Origin: an uncultured Butyricimonas sp.
Lineage (GTDB): Bacteria; Bacteroidota; Bacteroidia; Bacteroidales; Marinifilaceae
Assembly (NCBI GenBank): GCA_944321845.1
Contig: CALUMT010000037.1
Location: forward strand, 1 to 64,000
Direction of reading: 5' to 3'
DNA: 64,000 nt
Positions 17,837 to 27,300 of this stretch are shown piece by piece; positions within the stretch are counted from its first letter, which is position 1; each line of letters begins with the position of its first letter. The position numbers and the translations under genes are program-made. The notes under the pieces were generated by a model. That model was not told the origin of the DNA and did not search any database. It saw only the letters and a program-made list of their open reading frames with translations.

Positions 17837-18286
17837 CTATTTTTTCATGTATCTGTCCATCTCTCGTTTGGCGTCCTTGGCCTTCAGCGACTCGCGCTTG
17901 TCGTATTCCTTCTTTCCTCGGGCCAGGGCGATGCGTACCTTGGCGAAACCCTTGTCGTTCAGGAATACCCGGATGGGGACAATCGTCAACCCCGATTCCT
18001 TCGTCTTCCGTTCCAGTTTCACCAGCTCCTTCCGTTGCAGCAGCAACTTCCGCTCCCGCCGCTCCACGTGGTTATAGTACGTGCCCAACTTGTACTCCGC
18101 CACGTACATTCCCTTGATCCACAATTCCCCCCGGTGGAAATAGCAGTAAGCGTCCGCCAACCCGGCCTTTCCCGCCCGGATGGACTTGATTTCCGTGCCC
18201 GTGAGCACGATGCCGGCCGTGTACTCCTCGAGAAACTCGTAGTCGAACGATGCCCGCCTGTTTTTTATATTCACCTCGTTTGCCAT
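17837..18286 (-). CDS. smpB: SsrA-binding protein SmpB
   Basis: 149 residues, full length for SmpB, which carries tmRNA to stalled ribosomes for trans-translation. Family blocks seen: [43 protein letters not shown] and the basic C-terminal tail [18 protein letters not shown] that folds in the mRNA channel. It is the second gene of the Yip1-smpB-map-helicase run. The tmRNA gene itself is not in the window. Confidence 0.97.
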   Translation of the reverse strand: MANEVNIKNRRASFDYEFLEEYTAGIVLTGTEIKSIRAGKAGLADAYCYFHRGELWIKGMYVAEYKLGTYYNHVERRERKLLLQRKELVKLERKTKESGLTIVPIRVFLNDKGFAKVRIALARGKKEYDKRESLKAKDAKREMDRYMKK

Positions 18287-18297
18287 AATCTCTTATT

Positions 18298-18882
18298 TTA
18301 CGCGTACAACGTTGGAATCCGGAAAAGGATCGTCAGCAGCCGTTCCACGATGGCCGGCACCGCTATCATGAGCACAGCCGCGATGATCAGCACGTTACTC
18401 CGGTACTTCTGGTTCAGGGCGTGGGCTGTTTCCAGTCCCACGTACAGCGTGTGCACGCACAGCAGGCTGCCCACTTCCATGAGTTGCCCGAGAAAGTTCG
18501 GGCTGAATCCCGCCGCCAGGCTGCTGAAACCGATATACACCCCGTACCCGTACGTGGCCAGCTGTAACGCCAGCAGCCCGGCCCGTTCGACCTTCCCGCT
18601 CAGGTATTCCCGTGTCAGCCGGTACGTGACGTACCATCCCGTCAGCGCCGCCGCGAAATTGATGCCTGCCATCCCGATGGCCATCAAACCCCGTCCCCGC
18701 ATCAGCAGGAGCACCAGCGTGCAGACCATTCCCGCCGCTGCCCACGGCAACAAGTATTCCCGGAAAAGCTGGCGTTCTCCCACTTGTTCCTCGTGGACGC
18801 CCGGCCATTCCTTGCGCGGCGACAGCAACATGGCTTTCGTCCGCTTCCAAATCCGTTGGTATTCAATCTTCTTTTTCATCAT
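18298..18882 (-). CDS. Yip1-family membrane protein
   Basis: 194 residues. A cytoplasmic N-terminus with the pattern KTKAMLLSPRKEWPGVHEE is followed by five predicted membrane segments (about 45-62, 68-85, 98-122, 130-150, 165-187), the layout of bacterial Yip1-like proteins. Function is unknown; family members are inner-membrane proteins of 180-250 residues. First gene of the run with smpB, 11 bases before it. Confidence 0.7.
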   Translation of the reverse strand: MMKKKIEYQRIWKRTKAMLLSPRKEWPGVHEEQVGERQLFREYLLPWAAAGMVCTLVLLLMRGRGLMAIGMAGINFAAALTGWYVTYRLTREYLSGKVERAGLLALQLATYGYGVYIGFSSLAAGFSPNFLGQLMEVGSLLCVHTLYVGLETAHALNQKYRSNVLIIAAVLMIAVPAIVERLLTILFRIPTLYA

Positions 18883-18965
18883 CCCGCGAAAATACTCTTT
18901 TTTCCGGAAAACGTCGGGATTCTCCGCGATTAAATCTGCCCCCGGCGATTCCCGGGAGCGGAACG

Positions 18966-18996
18966 TTGAAATTCGGGGAAATGATGCTTATCTTTG
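18966..18996 (+). promoter_or_regulatory. Promoter of the M28 peptidase gene
   Basis: TTG at 18966-18968, 20 bases, TATCTTTG at 18989-18996; the -7 box ends 39 bases before the start codon at 19036. Confidence 0.65.
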
Positions 18997-19035
18997 GACC
19001 GTTGATGAAAATGAAAACGTGAAATAACCCGATTT

Positions 19036-20040
19036 ATGAACAGAACATTCCTTTTACTTTGCCTTATCCTGGGCATCAGCGCGATTTCCCGCGGGGAGAC
19101 TCCCCCCGCCAAAGGTGTCAAATCCATCAACCGGCTCACGGCGGAAGCCCACGTCGAGTTTCTTGCCCAAGACGAGCTCCTCGGTCGAGAAGCCGGCAGT
19201 CCCGGGGCACGCGTGGCCGGGCACTACATCGTCTCCGTCCTCAAATCCTTGGGCATATCTCCCCTGGGCGATTCCTACTACCATCCCTTCGTGGCCTGCC
19301 ATGCCGAGCGGCAGAAGGCCGGACGACGCTGGCAGGTGCATCCCGATTCCATCCGCCAATTGCAAAAGGAAGTACATCAGCGACTGGACCTGAACAATAT
19401 TTTCGGCGTCATCGAGGGGTGTAACCCGGACGAGATTGTCATCATCGGGGCTCATTACGACCACCTCGGGCATGACGTTCTCCTGGCGGGCGACCAGATT
19501 TACAACGGTGCGGACGACAACGCCTCCGGGGTCTCCGCCGTCCTGCAAATTGCCCGAGCCTTCCTCGCCACCGGCCGACAACCCGAGCGCACGGTCATCT
19601 TCGCCTTCTGGGATGGCGAGGAGAAGGGTCTCCTGGGTTCCCGGGCCTTTACCGCCACCTTCCCCCGCGTGGGAGACGTGAAAGCCTACCTGAACTTCGA
19701 TATGATCGGACGGAACACGGATGAATCCCGCCCCCGCCACGTCGTTTATTTCTATACCGAATCCCATCCCCTTTTCGAGCAGTGGCTGCGGGAGGATATC
19801 CGGGACTACGGCTTGCGGCTGGAACCGGAATATCGTCCCTGGGACAAACCCGTGGGTGGAAGCGATAACGCCCCCTTTGCCCTCCGGGAAATCCCCATCA
19901 TCTGGTACCACACGAACGGGCACCCCGACTACCACCAGCCCGGCGACCATGCCGACAAGATTAACTGGGAGAAGCTCGTCGATATCACCCGTGCCGCCTT
20001 CCTGAACATGTGGCATCTGGCGAACGACAAGACTTTCTGA
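19036..20040 (+). CDS. M28 family metallopeptidase, exported
   Basis: 334 residues with a signal peptide (about 1-20). The cocatalytic zinc site of M28 aminopeptidases is complete: His in GAHYDHLG, Asp in NGADDNASGV, Glu-Glu in WDGEEKGLLGS, Asp in LNFDMIGRN and a final His in the TNGHPDYHQPGDHADKI segment. Such enzymes remove N-terminal residues from peptides in the periplasm or outside, or act as glutaminyl cyclases; the former is more likely given the Glu-Glu pair and DDNASG motif. It stands alone with its own promoter. Confidence 0.9.
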   Translation: MNRTFLLLCLILGISAISRGETPPAKGVKSINRLTAEAHVEFLAQDELLGREAGSPGARVAGHYIVSVLKSLGISPLGDSYYHPFVACHAERQKAGRRWQVHPDSIRQLQKEVHQRLDLNNIFGVIEGCNPDEIVIIGAHYDHLGHDVLLAGDQIYNGADDNASGVSAVLQIARAFLATGRQPERTVIFAFWDGEEKGLLGSRAFTATFPRVGDVKAYLNFDMIGRNTDESRPRHVVYFYTESHPLFEQWLREDIRDYGLRLEPEYRPWDKPVGGSDNAPFALREIPIIWYHTNGHPDYHQPGDHADKINWEKLVDITRAAFLNMWHLANDKTF

Positions 20041-20120
20041 CGCCCCTTCCGGGCATAACCTAGCCCCGCTTCTTCTTCGCTATTTCTTTACCTCTTCCTG
20101 CCTTTTAAGCTCCTCCATTT

Positions 20121-20153
20121 CCGAACCACTTCCTAACCACCTCCTAATCATCT
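20121..20153. repeat. 11-bp tandem array, three degenerate units
   Basis: Units CCGAACCACTT, CCTAACCACCT and CCTAATCATCT follow one another without gaps, with a partial fourth unit (CCTAT). The period of 11 matches two other arrays in this window (41418-41450 and 59630-59662), although unit sequences differ. Confidence 0.65.
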
Positions 20154-20260
20154 CCTATTTTCATAGGGAAATGGAAGCGGGTGATGAGTAAGAAATTTAC
20201 CATAGAGGGAGCTTTGGGGTAAGGAGAATGGAGGGGGATGTGGAGGGATAGGCTATATAC

Positions 20261-20299
20261 AATAAGGAGTTGTTCTCGCGAAGGGAACAACTCCTTATT
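20261..20299. terminator. Bidirectional hairpin between convergent genes
   Basis: AATAAGGAGTTGTTC (20261-20275) and its exact complement (20285-20299) form a 15-bp stem with a 9-base loop, 45 bases after the stop of the sugar transporter gene on the minus strand. T-runs are weak on both sides. Confidence 0.65.
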
Positions 20300-20343
20300 A
20301 TATGTTATCCACCGGGGAAATGTCGATTTCCGCCGGGAGAGGA

Positions 20344-21624
20344 TCAGGCTTTGTGCTCGTAGAGGTGCTTGATGCCTACCCGGTGACCGGCCACGGCGAA
20401 GTAGAGGATGAACAGGTAGCAGGGCAACGTCATCCAGTAGGCGTTCTGGTAACCGACAGCATCAGCGATGGAACCGAACAGCATGGGCAGCAGCGCTCCA
20501 CCGGCAATGGCCATGATGAGGAGTGCGGAGCCGGTCTTGGTGTGGCGTCCCAGTCCGTAGATGGCCAGCGGGAAGATGGCGGGCCACATGAGGGAGTTGG
20601 CCAGACCGAGCAGGGATACCAGCCAGATGGACACGTTGGTCGGGCAGAGTACCACGAGAAGACTGACAATGACCCCGAGGACGGCGCAGTAGGTGAGGGC
20701 GCGTTCCTGGCTCATGTAGCGCGGGATGCAGATGATACCGATGATGTAACCGATGATCATGGCGATCATGGAGTAGGTGGGAAATACCTTGGCTGCGTCC
20801 ATGGACATGCCGAAGGAGGTTCCGTATCCGATGATGGTATCCACGGCGATTACTTCAACACCCACGTAGAGGAAGAGGGTAAGGATACCGATCCACAGGT
20901 GGGGGAAGCTGAATATGCTCTTGTGATGGGTTTCGCCGCCGGCAGCGCTTTCGTCTTCCTCGGGATCCTCGATCTGGGGAAGGGGGGAGAATCGCACGAA
21001 CAAGGCCAGCACGACAAGTGACGCCATGATGACGATGTACGGGGGAATGGATTTGGCGGCGAGGGCGTCGAGGGCTTCAGCCCGTTGCAGGTCACTCATG
21101 GCCTGGAGACTGGCCTGGAAGCTGTCCATGTCCTTGAGCATGATGGAACCCAGGATGAGGGGACTGATGGCTCCGGCCACCTTGTTACAGATACCCATGA
21201 TGCTGACGCGTTGGGCGGCACTCTCGGGAGCACCCAGTTCGATGACGTAGGGGTTGGAGGCCGTTTGCAGGACGGATAGTCCGGTACCCATGACGAATAG
21301 CCCGAGCAGGAACAGCCCGTAGGTGCGGGTCATGGCGGCCGGGATGAAGAGCAGCGCTCCGACGGCCATCACGAGGAGACCGAGCATCATACCGTTCTTG
21401 TAGCCGGTTTTACGGAGTACCCACGAGGAGGGCAGCGCCATGACGAAGTAGGCGATGTAGAAAGCGAAGGTCACGAGGTAACCTTGCCAGGCTTGTTTCA
21501 ACTCGCACGCGGTGCTCAGGTAGGGAATCAGCGTGGCGTTGAGCCAGGTGACGAACCCGAAAATGAAGAAGAGGATACCGATGATAATGATACCCGTCTT
21601 GTAGGAATTTTTGTTCTGTGTCAT
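20344..21624 (-). CDS. Sugar MFS transporter (FucP/GluP-like)
   Basis: 426 residues with 12 hydrophobic segments. It belongs to the fucose/glucose/galactose:H+ symporter group of the major facilitator superfamily, as shown by FGFVTWLNATLIPYL in helix 1, the region FYIAYFVMALPSSWVLRKTGYKNGM, and LQTASNPYVIELGAPESAAQRV in helix 4-5. The sugar taken up cannot be decided from sequence. A minus-strand -7 box (TACTTTTG, complement of 21670-21677) lies 46 bases upstream of the start, without a clear -33 element. No sugar-catabolic genes adjoin it. Confidence 0.88.
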   Translation of the reverse strand: MTQNKNSYKTGIIIIGILFFIFGFVTWLNATLIPYLSTACELKQAWQGYLVTFAFYIAYFVMALPSSWVLRKTGYKNGMMLGLLVMAVGALLFIPAAMTRTYGLFLLGLFVMGTGLSVLQTASNPYVIELGAPESAAQRVSIMGICNKVAGAISPLILGSIMLKDMDSFQASLQAMSDLQRAEALDALAAKSIPPYIVIMASLVVLALFVRFSPLPQIEDPEEDESAAGGETHHKSIFSFPHLWIGILTLFLYVGVEVIAVDTIIGYGTSFGMSMDAAKVFPTYSMIAMIIGYIIGIICIPRYMSQERALTYCAVLGVIVSLLVVLCPTNVSIWLVSLLGLANSLMWPAIFPLAIYGLGRHTKTGSALLIMAIAGGALLPMLFGSIADAVGYQNAYWMTLPCYLFILYFAVAGHRVGIKHLYEHKA

Positions 21625-21786
21625 GTTATAATGCAGTTATTAATCTAATAATATAAGTTCACACGTTTGCAAAAGTAGTGATTTTTGGCGGGTTGTTTCC
21701 TCTTGACGGGTAATAAATTTTCGCCGGGGGGCGGGGATGTTTATTTTTTCTTTAATTTTGTGGAGAATTAGTAATAGCGTGTGAGC

Positions 21787-22335
21787 ATGAAAAAGGTTGT
21801 TTTGTTTTTAGCGTGCGTGCTGTCGATGGTCGGTTCCGTGTCGGCGGATGACCGGGACGTGCTGGTGAAGAAGGGGGAGAAGGTCCCCGCGTTCGTGGTG
21901 GAGATGTTCGACGGGCGGAAGATTGACGTGAAGGATTTACGGGGAAAAATCGTGTTGATTAATTTCTGGGCGACGTGGTGTCCGCCTTGCCAGGAGGAGA
22001 TGAAGCGGGTGCAGAAGGAGATTATCGACCGTTTCAAGGATAAGGATTTCGTGTTTTTGCCGATTTCGCGGGAGGAGAACCGGGAACAGATAGCCCGATT
22101 CCGCGAGCGGTATGGTTATACTTTCCCGATGGGGATGGACCCGGATCGGGAGATTTTCTCGAAGTTTGCCAAATCGGGTATCCCGCGCAATTTCATAATT
22201 GACCGGAATGGACGGATTATTCATCTGGAACTGGGCTATGATAAGGAGGCGTTTACCAAGATGGTGGAGACGCTGGCGAAGTTGCTGGAGGAGAAAGAGG
22301 GGGTGAAGGAAGGTAAACGTAGACGTGCCGCTTGA
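21787..22335 (+). CDS. TlpA-type thioredoxin-like protein, exported
   Basis: 182 residues from ATG 21787 (a GTG two codons earlier is possible). An N-terminal signal peptide (to about VSADD) precedes a TlpA/ResA-like thioredoxin fold with the redox motif WATWCPPCQEEM, the cis-Pro segment SGIPRNFIIDRNG and a charged C-terminal tail. It likely reduces or isomerises disulfides in the periplasm. Only 11 bases separate its stop from the ATG of the ECF sigma factor gene, so it is probably co-transcribed with the following sigma/anti-sigma/SusCD locus. A TAATTTTG box at 21753-21760 could serve as its -7 element. Confidence 0.85.
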   Translation: MKKVVLFLACVLSMVGSVSADDRDVLVKKGEKVPAFVVEMFDGRKIDVKDLRGKIVLINFWATWCPPCQEEMKRVQKEIIDRFKDKDFVFLPISREENREQIARFRERYGYTFPMGMDPDREIFSKFAKSGIPRNFIIDRNGRIIHLELGYDKEAFTKMVETLAKLLEEKEGVKEGKRRRAA

Positions 22336-22346
22336 AGGGGGAGGGG

Positions 22347-22898
22347 ATGAGGAACGGTGTCCGGTTATATGGTAGCGTGGGGTTTGACGATTGTTTCCGT
22401 CGTCATTACCGGGCGTTGTGTTATTTCGCGACCCGTTACCTGAAGGACGCGATGGATGCGGAGGACGTGGTGCAGGATATTTTCATGAAGTTGCTGGAGG
22501 TGAGGCGGGAGTTCGAGGACGAGGAGAGCGTGGTGCGTTTTCTGTACGTGGCGACCCGGAATGCTTGCCTGAACCGGGTTAAGCTGGAAGGAATCCACGC
22601 GGCGGTGCTGGAGAAGGTGACTCCCGAGGAAGAGCCCCGGGAGAACGAGTTTTTTGCCCGGGTGGTGCGGGCGGAGGTGTACCGGGAGATTATGGCGGCC
22701 GTGGAGGAATTGCCCCGGGAATGCGGGCGGGTGTTCCGGTTGGCATACCTGGAGGGGTTGAGCAACGAGGAGGTAGCTGAGCAACTGGGACTTAGCGTGA
22801 ACACGGTGAAGGTGCAGAAGAACCGGGCGAAGACGCAGCTCCGCGAGCGACTGAAGGGGTTGTACCCGTTACTGTTCCTGTTTTTCAATGGACTGTGA
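22347..22898 (+). CDS. ECF RNA polymerase sigma factor (FecI-like)
   Basis: 183 residues from ATG 22347, chosen because a purine-rich GGGGGAGGGG sits directly before it; a TTG at 22332 would overlap the upstream stop. Sigma region 2 is FRRHYRALCYFATRYLKDAMDAEDVVQDIFMKLLE, and region 4 is LPRECGRVFRLAYLEGLSNEEVAEQLGLSVNTVKVQKNRAK with its helix-turn-helix. It belongs to the Bacteroidales-type sigma-70 ECF group paired with FecR and TonB transporters. It is expected to switch on the susC gene downstream when the transporter signals substrate. Confidence 0.92.
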   Translation: MRNGVRLYGSVGFDDCFRRHYRALCYFATRYLKDAMDAEDVVQDIFMKLLEVRREFEDEESVVRFLYVATRNACLNRVKLEGIHAAVLEKVTPEEEPRENEFFARVVRAEVYREIMAAVEELPRECGRVFRLAYLEGLSNEEVAEQLGLSVNTVKVQKNRAKTQLRERLKGLYPLLFLFFNGL

Positions 22899-22973
22899 TT
22901 GTATATATATCGGTTTTTCGTATCATACCCACTGCCCTGGCTATATAGCGTTTCTGCAAAAAAATGTGTGGAT

Positions 22974-23008
22974 GCGATTTTTTTTTAGAGAAAAATGAAA
23001 AAAATCGC
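22974..23008 (+). promoter_or_regulatory. Hairpin between sigma and anti-sigma genes
   Basis: GCGATTTTTTT (22974-22984) can pair with AAAAAAATCGC (22998-23008). It lies in the 155-base gap before the FecR start at 23054. It could be a partial terminator that sets the sigma to anti-sigma ratio; the A/T-rich stem makes this uncertain. Confidence 0.35.
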
Positions 23009-23053
23009 TTTTCGTGTAATCCTTTTTCTCGAGTTGTTTGTTGTGTGATAAAA

Positions 23054-24217
23054 ATGACACGAGAAATGAAGGAAAAATTAGCATTCGCGAAGGATTTATT
23101 GAGGTATTGCCGGCAGGAGCTTTCGCCCGAGGAAAAGGAACGGGTGGAACAGGTGATTGCTGGGAATCCGGAGCTAGAGGAGCTGGTGAGGGAGTTGATG
23201 GATAAGGAGAGCGTGGGAGAGGAAATCCGTTTGATGGCGGAATTCGACACGGAGAAGGCGTTGCGGAAGGTGAAGGGCAGAATGGGGAGAAGAATCGGTT
23301 ACGGCTGGTGGGCTGTGGCGGCTTCCGTGGTGTTGGCGGTGGGTGTTTCGCTTTTCTTTTACCTGAAACCGGGAGAGGATAAGGTGCCGGTGGTGGTGGC
23401 CGAGGAGGTTACGGCCGGTAGGGCCCGGGCGATATTGCAGACGGCGACCGGGGAACGGCTGGATCTGGATACATTATCGACGGTGGAGAATGCTGCCGGG
23501 GAGGTGGTATTCCAGAACGAGAGCGGAGTGCTGACGATAAAAGGAGACGAGGGAGAGAAGGTGAAGAGCGAGGGGAATAACCGGGTGGAGGTGCCGCGGG
23601 GTGGAACCTATTCGCTGGTGTTGGCGGACGGAACTACGGTTTACCTGAATTCGGGGTCTTCGTTGGAGTTTCCTTCCCGTTTCAGCGGGGCGGAACGGCG
23701 GGTGAAAGTGAACGGGGAGGCTTATTTCGAGGTGAAGCGGGACGAGGCGCATCCTTTCGTGGTATCGGTCGGGAAAATGGACGTGAAGGTGCTGGGCACC
23801 TCGTTCAACGTGAAGGCTTACGGGGAAGATCCGGGTATTTACACGACGCTGGTGGAGGGCCGGGTGGCCATCCTGCACGAGGGAAAGGCCGCGTGTGAAC
23901 TGAAACCGGGCGAGCAATCCTATTATAATAAAGAGGTGGGGAACGTGACGGTGCGGGAAGTGGAGACGGATGTGTACACGGCCTGGAAAGACGGGATGTT
24001 CTATTTCAAGGATATGCCGTTGGGCGAGATCCTGAAGACGGTAGCCCGTTGGTACGACCTGGAGGTGTTTTACGTGAACGCCGGGGTGCAAGGCATCCAG
24101 TATAGCGGCAAGATGCCGATGTACAGCAGCGTGGAGGACGTGTTGCGGAAGTTCGAGATTTCCGGAGATGCTCGTTTCGTGTTGAAAGGAAGAACTTTAA
24201 CAGTGTATGATAGATAA
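23054..24217 (+). CDS. FecR family anti-sigma factor
   Basis: 387 residues from ATG 23054; the frame is open further upstream but that stretch is not FecR-like. Cytoplasmic N-terminal helices (1-80) would bind the sigma factor, one membrane segment spans about 83-104, and the periplasmic part holds the FecR domain (GTYSLVLADGTTVYLNSGS, then VNGEAYFEVKRDEAHPFVV, VKVLGTSFNVKAYG) and a C-terminal DUF4974 region (DMPLGEILKTVARWYDL). It relays the signal from the STN domain of the SusC protein. A perfect hairpin follows its stop codon. Confidence 0.92.
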   Translation: MTREMKEKLAFAKDLLRYCRQELSPEEKERVEQVIAGNPELEELVRELMDKESVGEEIRLMAEFDTEKALRKVKGRMGRRIGYGWWAVAASVVLAVGVSLFFYLKPGEDKVPVVVAEEVTAGRARAILQTATGERLDLDTLSTVENAAGEVVFQNESGVLTIKGDEGEKVKSEGNNRVEVPRGGTYSLVLADGTTVYLNSGSSLEFPSRFSGAERRVKVNGEAYFEVKRDEAHPFVVSVGKMDVKVLGTSFNVKAYGEDPGIYTTLVEGRVAILHEGKAACELKPGEQSYYNKEVGNVTVREVETDVYTAWKDGMFYFKDMPLGEILKTVARWYDLEVFYVNAGVQGIQYSGKMPMYSSVEDVLRKFEISGDARFVLKGRTLTVYDR

Positions 24218-24221
24218 AAAA

Positions 24222-24247
24222 GTAAACGGGATGGGCGTCCCGTTTAC
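24222..24247 (+). promoter_or_regulatory. Hairpin between fecR and susC
   Basis: GTAAACGGGA (24222-24231) and TCCCGTTTAC (24238-24247) form a perfect 10-bp stem with a 6-base loop, 4 bases after the fecR stop and 61 bases before the susC start. No T-run follows directly. A hairpin at the same position occurs in the second locus (61658-61687), with an unrelated sequence. Confidence 0.6.
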
Positions 24248-24308
24248 GGCTGTTTCCCGTTGGGCGACGAGAAACAGAAACATGTTTAACTTTATTGTTT
24301 TCAAATGT

Positions 24309-27300
24309 ATGAAAAAAAAGTGTGATTTTTTGCCTCCCCAGAGGCAAAAGCGAAAATTTAATCTCTTTTTGTGTATGCGCATGATTGCCGTTTTGTTGCT
24401 AGTGGGGTCACTGCACCTTTCCGCTGCAACGTTCTCACAGACAAAGGTCTCGTTGACCATGAAAAATGCTGCCCTGGAAGAAGTTTTCCAGCAATTGGAA
24501 ACGATGACGGATTACACTTTCCTTTACAAGTTGGACCTGCTGAAAGGTTGTGACCGGGTGGACGTGGATGTGCAGGAGGAGGATTTCCAGGCTCTCCTGA
24601 CCAGCGTGTTGAAACCGTTAGGGTTGTCGTTCAAGATTGATGACCGGGTGGTGATCATTACGCGGGATGATGAGAAGAAACAGGGTTTTGCAGTATGCGG
24701 TTGGGTACATGACGAGAAGAGGCAACCGATACCAGGTGTAACCGTGAAATTACTAGGAGTTTCTATTGGAACGGCTACTAATGAAAAAGGGTGGTTTTCT
24801 ATTGATCTTCCAATCAGTAAAGGAAAATTAGAATTTTCTTTTGTAGGTTATGAGAAACAGCAAGTTGCTTTTTCGGAAAAGACAGATACTTTAATGATCG
24901 TTTTGAAAGAAAAAATTCAGGATATAGGTGAGGTTGTGGTGACGGGGTATGGTAACGTATCCAAGGGAAATTATACGGGTGCTTCTACGACGGTTCGAGC
25001 AAAAGATATTATGATGGCTGGAACATCTTCTATCGATCAAATGCTACAGGGGGTAATTCCGGGTATGCTGGTTATGAATAAAACCGGTTTGGTTGGAGCT
25101 TCTCCACAGATACGAGTACGGGGTACATCAACTTTGCTCGGTAGTCAAGAACCTGTGTGGGTGGTAGATGGGGTAGTACAACGAGATCCTCAACCTTTTA
25201 ATTCAGATCGAAATTTGCAGTTTTCTGTAGAAGCTGATGATATTAAGGAATTGGCCGGTAATGCTATTTCTTGGTTGAATCCGAACGATATTGAAACTAT
25301 TACGGTATTAAAAGATGCTTCGGCAACGGCCATTTATGGTTCTCAAGCGGCGAACGGGGTAATTGTGATTACGACGAAAAAGGCAACGTTTGGTCGAGTG
25401 CAATTTAATTATAGTGGAGATTTTTTTATTGGGCAAAGGCCTCGTTATGGGTTGTATAATTTAATGAATTCTGCAGAGATAATGCAATATTCGAAAGAAA
25501 TGTATGAGGAGCGAGTAAGCTATCCGATGGCAATACTACCCATAGGTTATGCAGGCTTGGTGCGGAAGTTGCTCAATAAGGAGATTACGCAGGAGGAGAT
25601 GAATAGAAAATACAAAAAAATGGCATTGGAAAATACAGATTGGTTCGATTTACTTTTCCGTAATTCATTTAATCACTCTCATAATTTGAGTATTAGTGGA
25701 GGAAGTGAAATGTTGCAAAATCGCACATCCTTTAGCATAACAGAAAACAAAGGTGAAGCCATCGGCAATAAGGAATTTCTTTTTGCGGTGACTTCTAATA
25801 CAACTTTGCGCCCACATCCTTCTTTAGATGTAAATCTTTTGATTAAAGGAACTTATCGTGATGTAAAAGGTTTTTCTTATGGCGTGGATCCATTTAATTA
25901 TGCCTATAATACGAGTCGAGTGATACCGATGTATAATGAGGATGGTACATTGTTTTATCATGAGAAGAGGGGGAATGCTAGTTATGCGATAGAGGGAAAA
26001 AGTACTTATAATTATAATATTCAAAATGAATTAGACAATACGGGAAGTGAAAATACAACCCGGACTTGGGGAACAACAGTGGACTTTCGTTGGCGTCTTT
26101 TACGAGGATTGGAATATCAAGGATTGATCTCTTATAATTCTTCTTCTGCAGATACGAAACAGTATGCTACAGAGCGTTCTTTTTATATAACATCAATACG
26201 TGGCTATGAGTTTGGTTCTGTGCTTGCGAATGGTCCTGAAATGAAGTCTACTCCATTACCTCACGGGGGAATTTTGGTAACTGATTTGTCAAATACATCG
26301 GCTTTGACAATTAGGAATAGTTTCGTGTATGAACGTTTTTTGAAAGAAAAACATAGGGTAATTTTACAAATTGGAATTGAAACAAATTCAACCAAACGTA
26401 AGGGAAATTCTACCACTAGGTACGGTTATTTGCGGGACAGGGGAGAAACGTTTGCAACACCTCCTATAATACATCTACAGTATGGAGGAAGTCACGAGAA
26501 GAATAATTCAGAATATATAAATGGGGCAAATGCTGTTTTGAATAGAGTGGATAACACGTTTAGTGAGTATTTTTCTGCCGTGTATGCGTACGATGAACGT
26601 TATGTATTAAATTTTAGTGGACGTATGGATGCCTCTAACCGCTTCGGGCAAGATAGAAATAAACGTTTTGAGCCAACTTGGTCTGCAGGTATCAAATGGC
26701 GCATGATGCGGGGAAATCTATTCAGAGAGAAGTGGTGGTTAAATAACTTGGATTTGTACGGATCTTACGGTTATCAGGGTAATGCAGTCTCATCGGTTTC
26801 TCCTTATTTGATTGCGTATGATGGAGGCTTGTCTAGTGTTGGGAGATTTTATCAGTCATTTGTCCTTCTTATCAAATCTTTGCCTTATCCAAATTTGGGA
26901 TGGGAGAAAACAAAAACCTATAACGTGGGGATAGATGCCTCTTTGTTTGATGGGCGATTGAATTTCGTGGCCGATATTTACAAAAAAATATCAGATGTAC
27001 TTTCTTCTCGTGATGTTCCTCAGGAGAATGGAGTGGAAAATGCTGTTGTTTCGGGTTCTAAAATGGAAAATTGGGGTTATGATTTTGTTGTTAACCTATT
27101 ACCGGTTCGTTTGCGAGATTTTACGTGGCAATTGTCGTTGAACTCGGCAGTAGTACATAATAAAGTGAATAATAATGATAGAATAAATACGTTGAATGAT
27201 TATTTAAATGGTTCTGCTGTAGTTGAAGGAGAAAGTGCTTCTACGTTTTATTCTTACGAGTTTGCAGGATTGGATCCAGAAAATGGGACTCCATTATTTA

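Larger units (their letters stand above)
20041..20343. other. Convergent intergenic region with 11-bp repeats and hairpin
   Basis: About 300 bases between the stops of the M28 gene and the sugar transporter. It contains a three-unit 11-bp degenerate tandem array (20121-20153), purine-rich sequence at 20165-20250, and a strong hairpin at 20261-20299. No coding frame is supported. Confidence 0.6.

Noticed and set aside
24207-24308. Upstream in-frame start of the first SusC gene at 24207
   Set aside because: It would overlap the end of fecR and translate the hairpin; the segment does not look like a signal peptide, while ATG 24309 gives a normal one.
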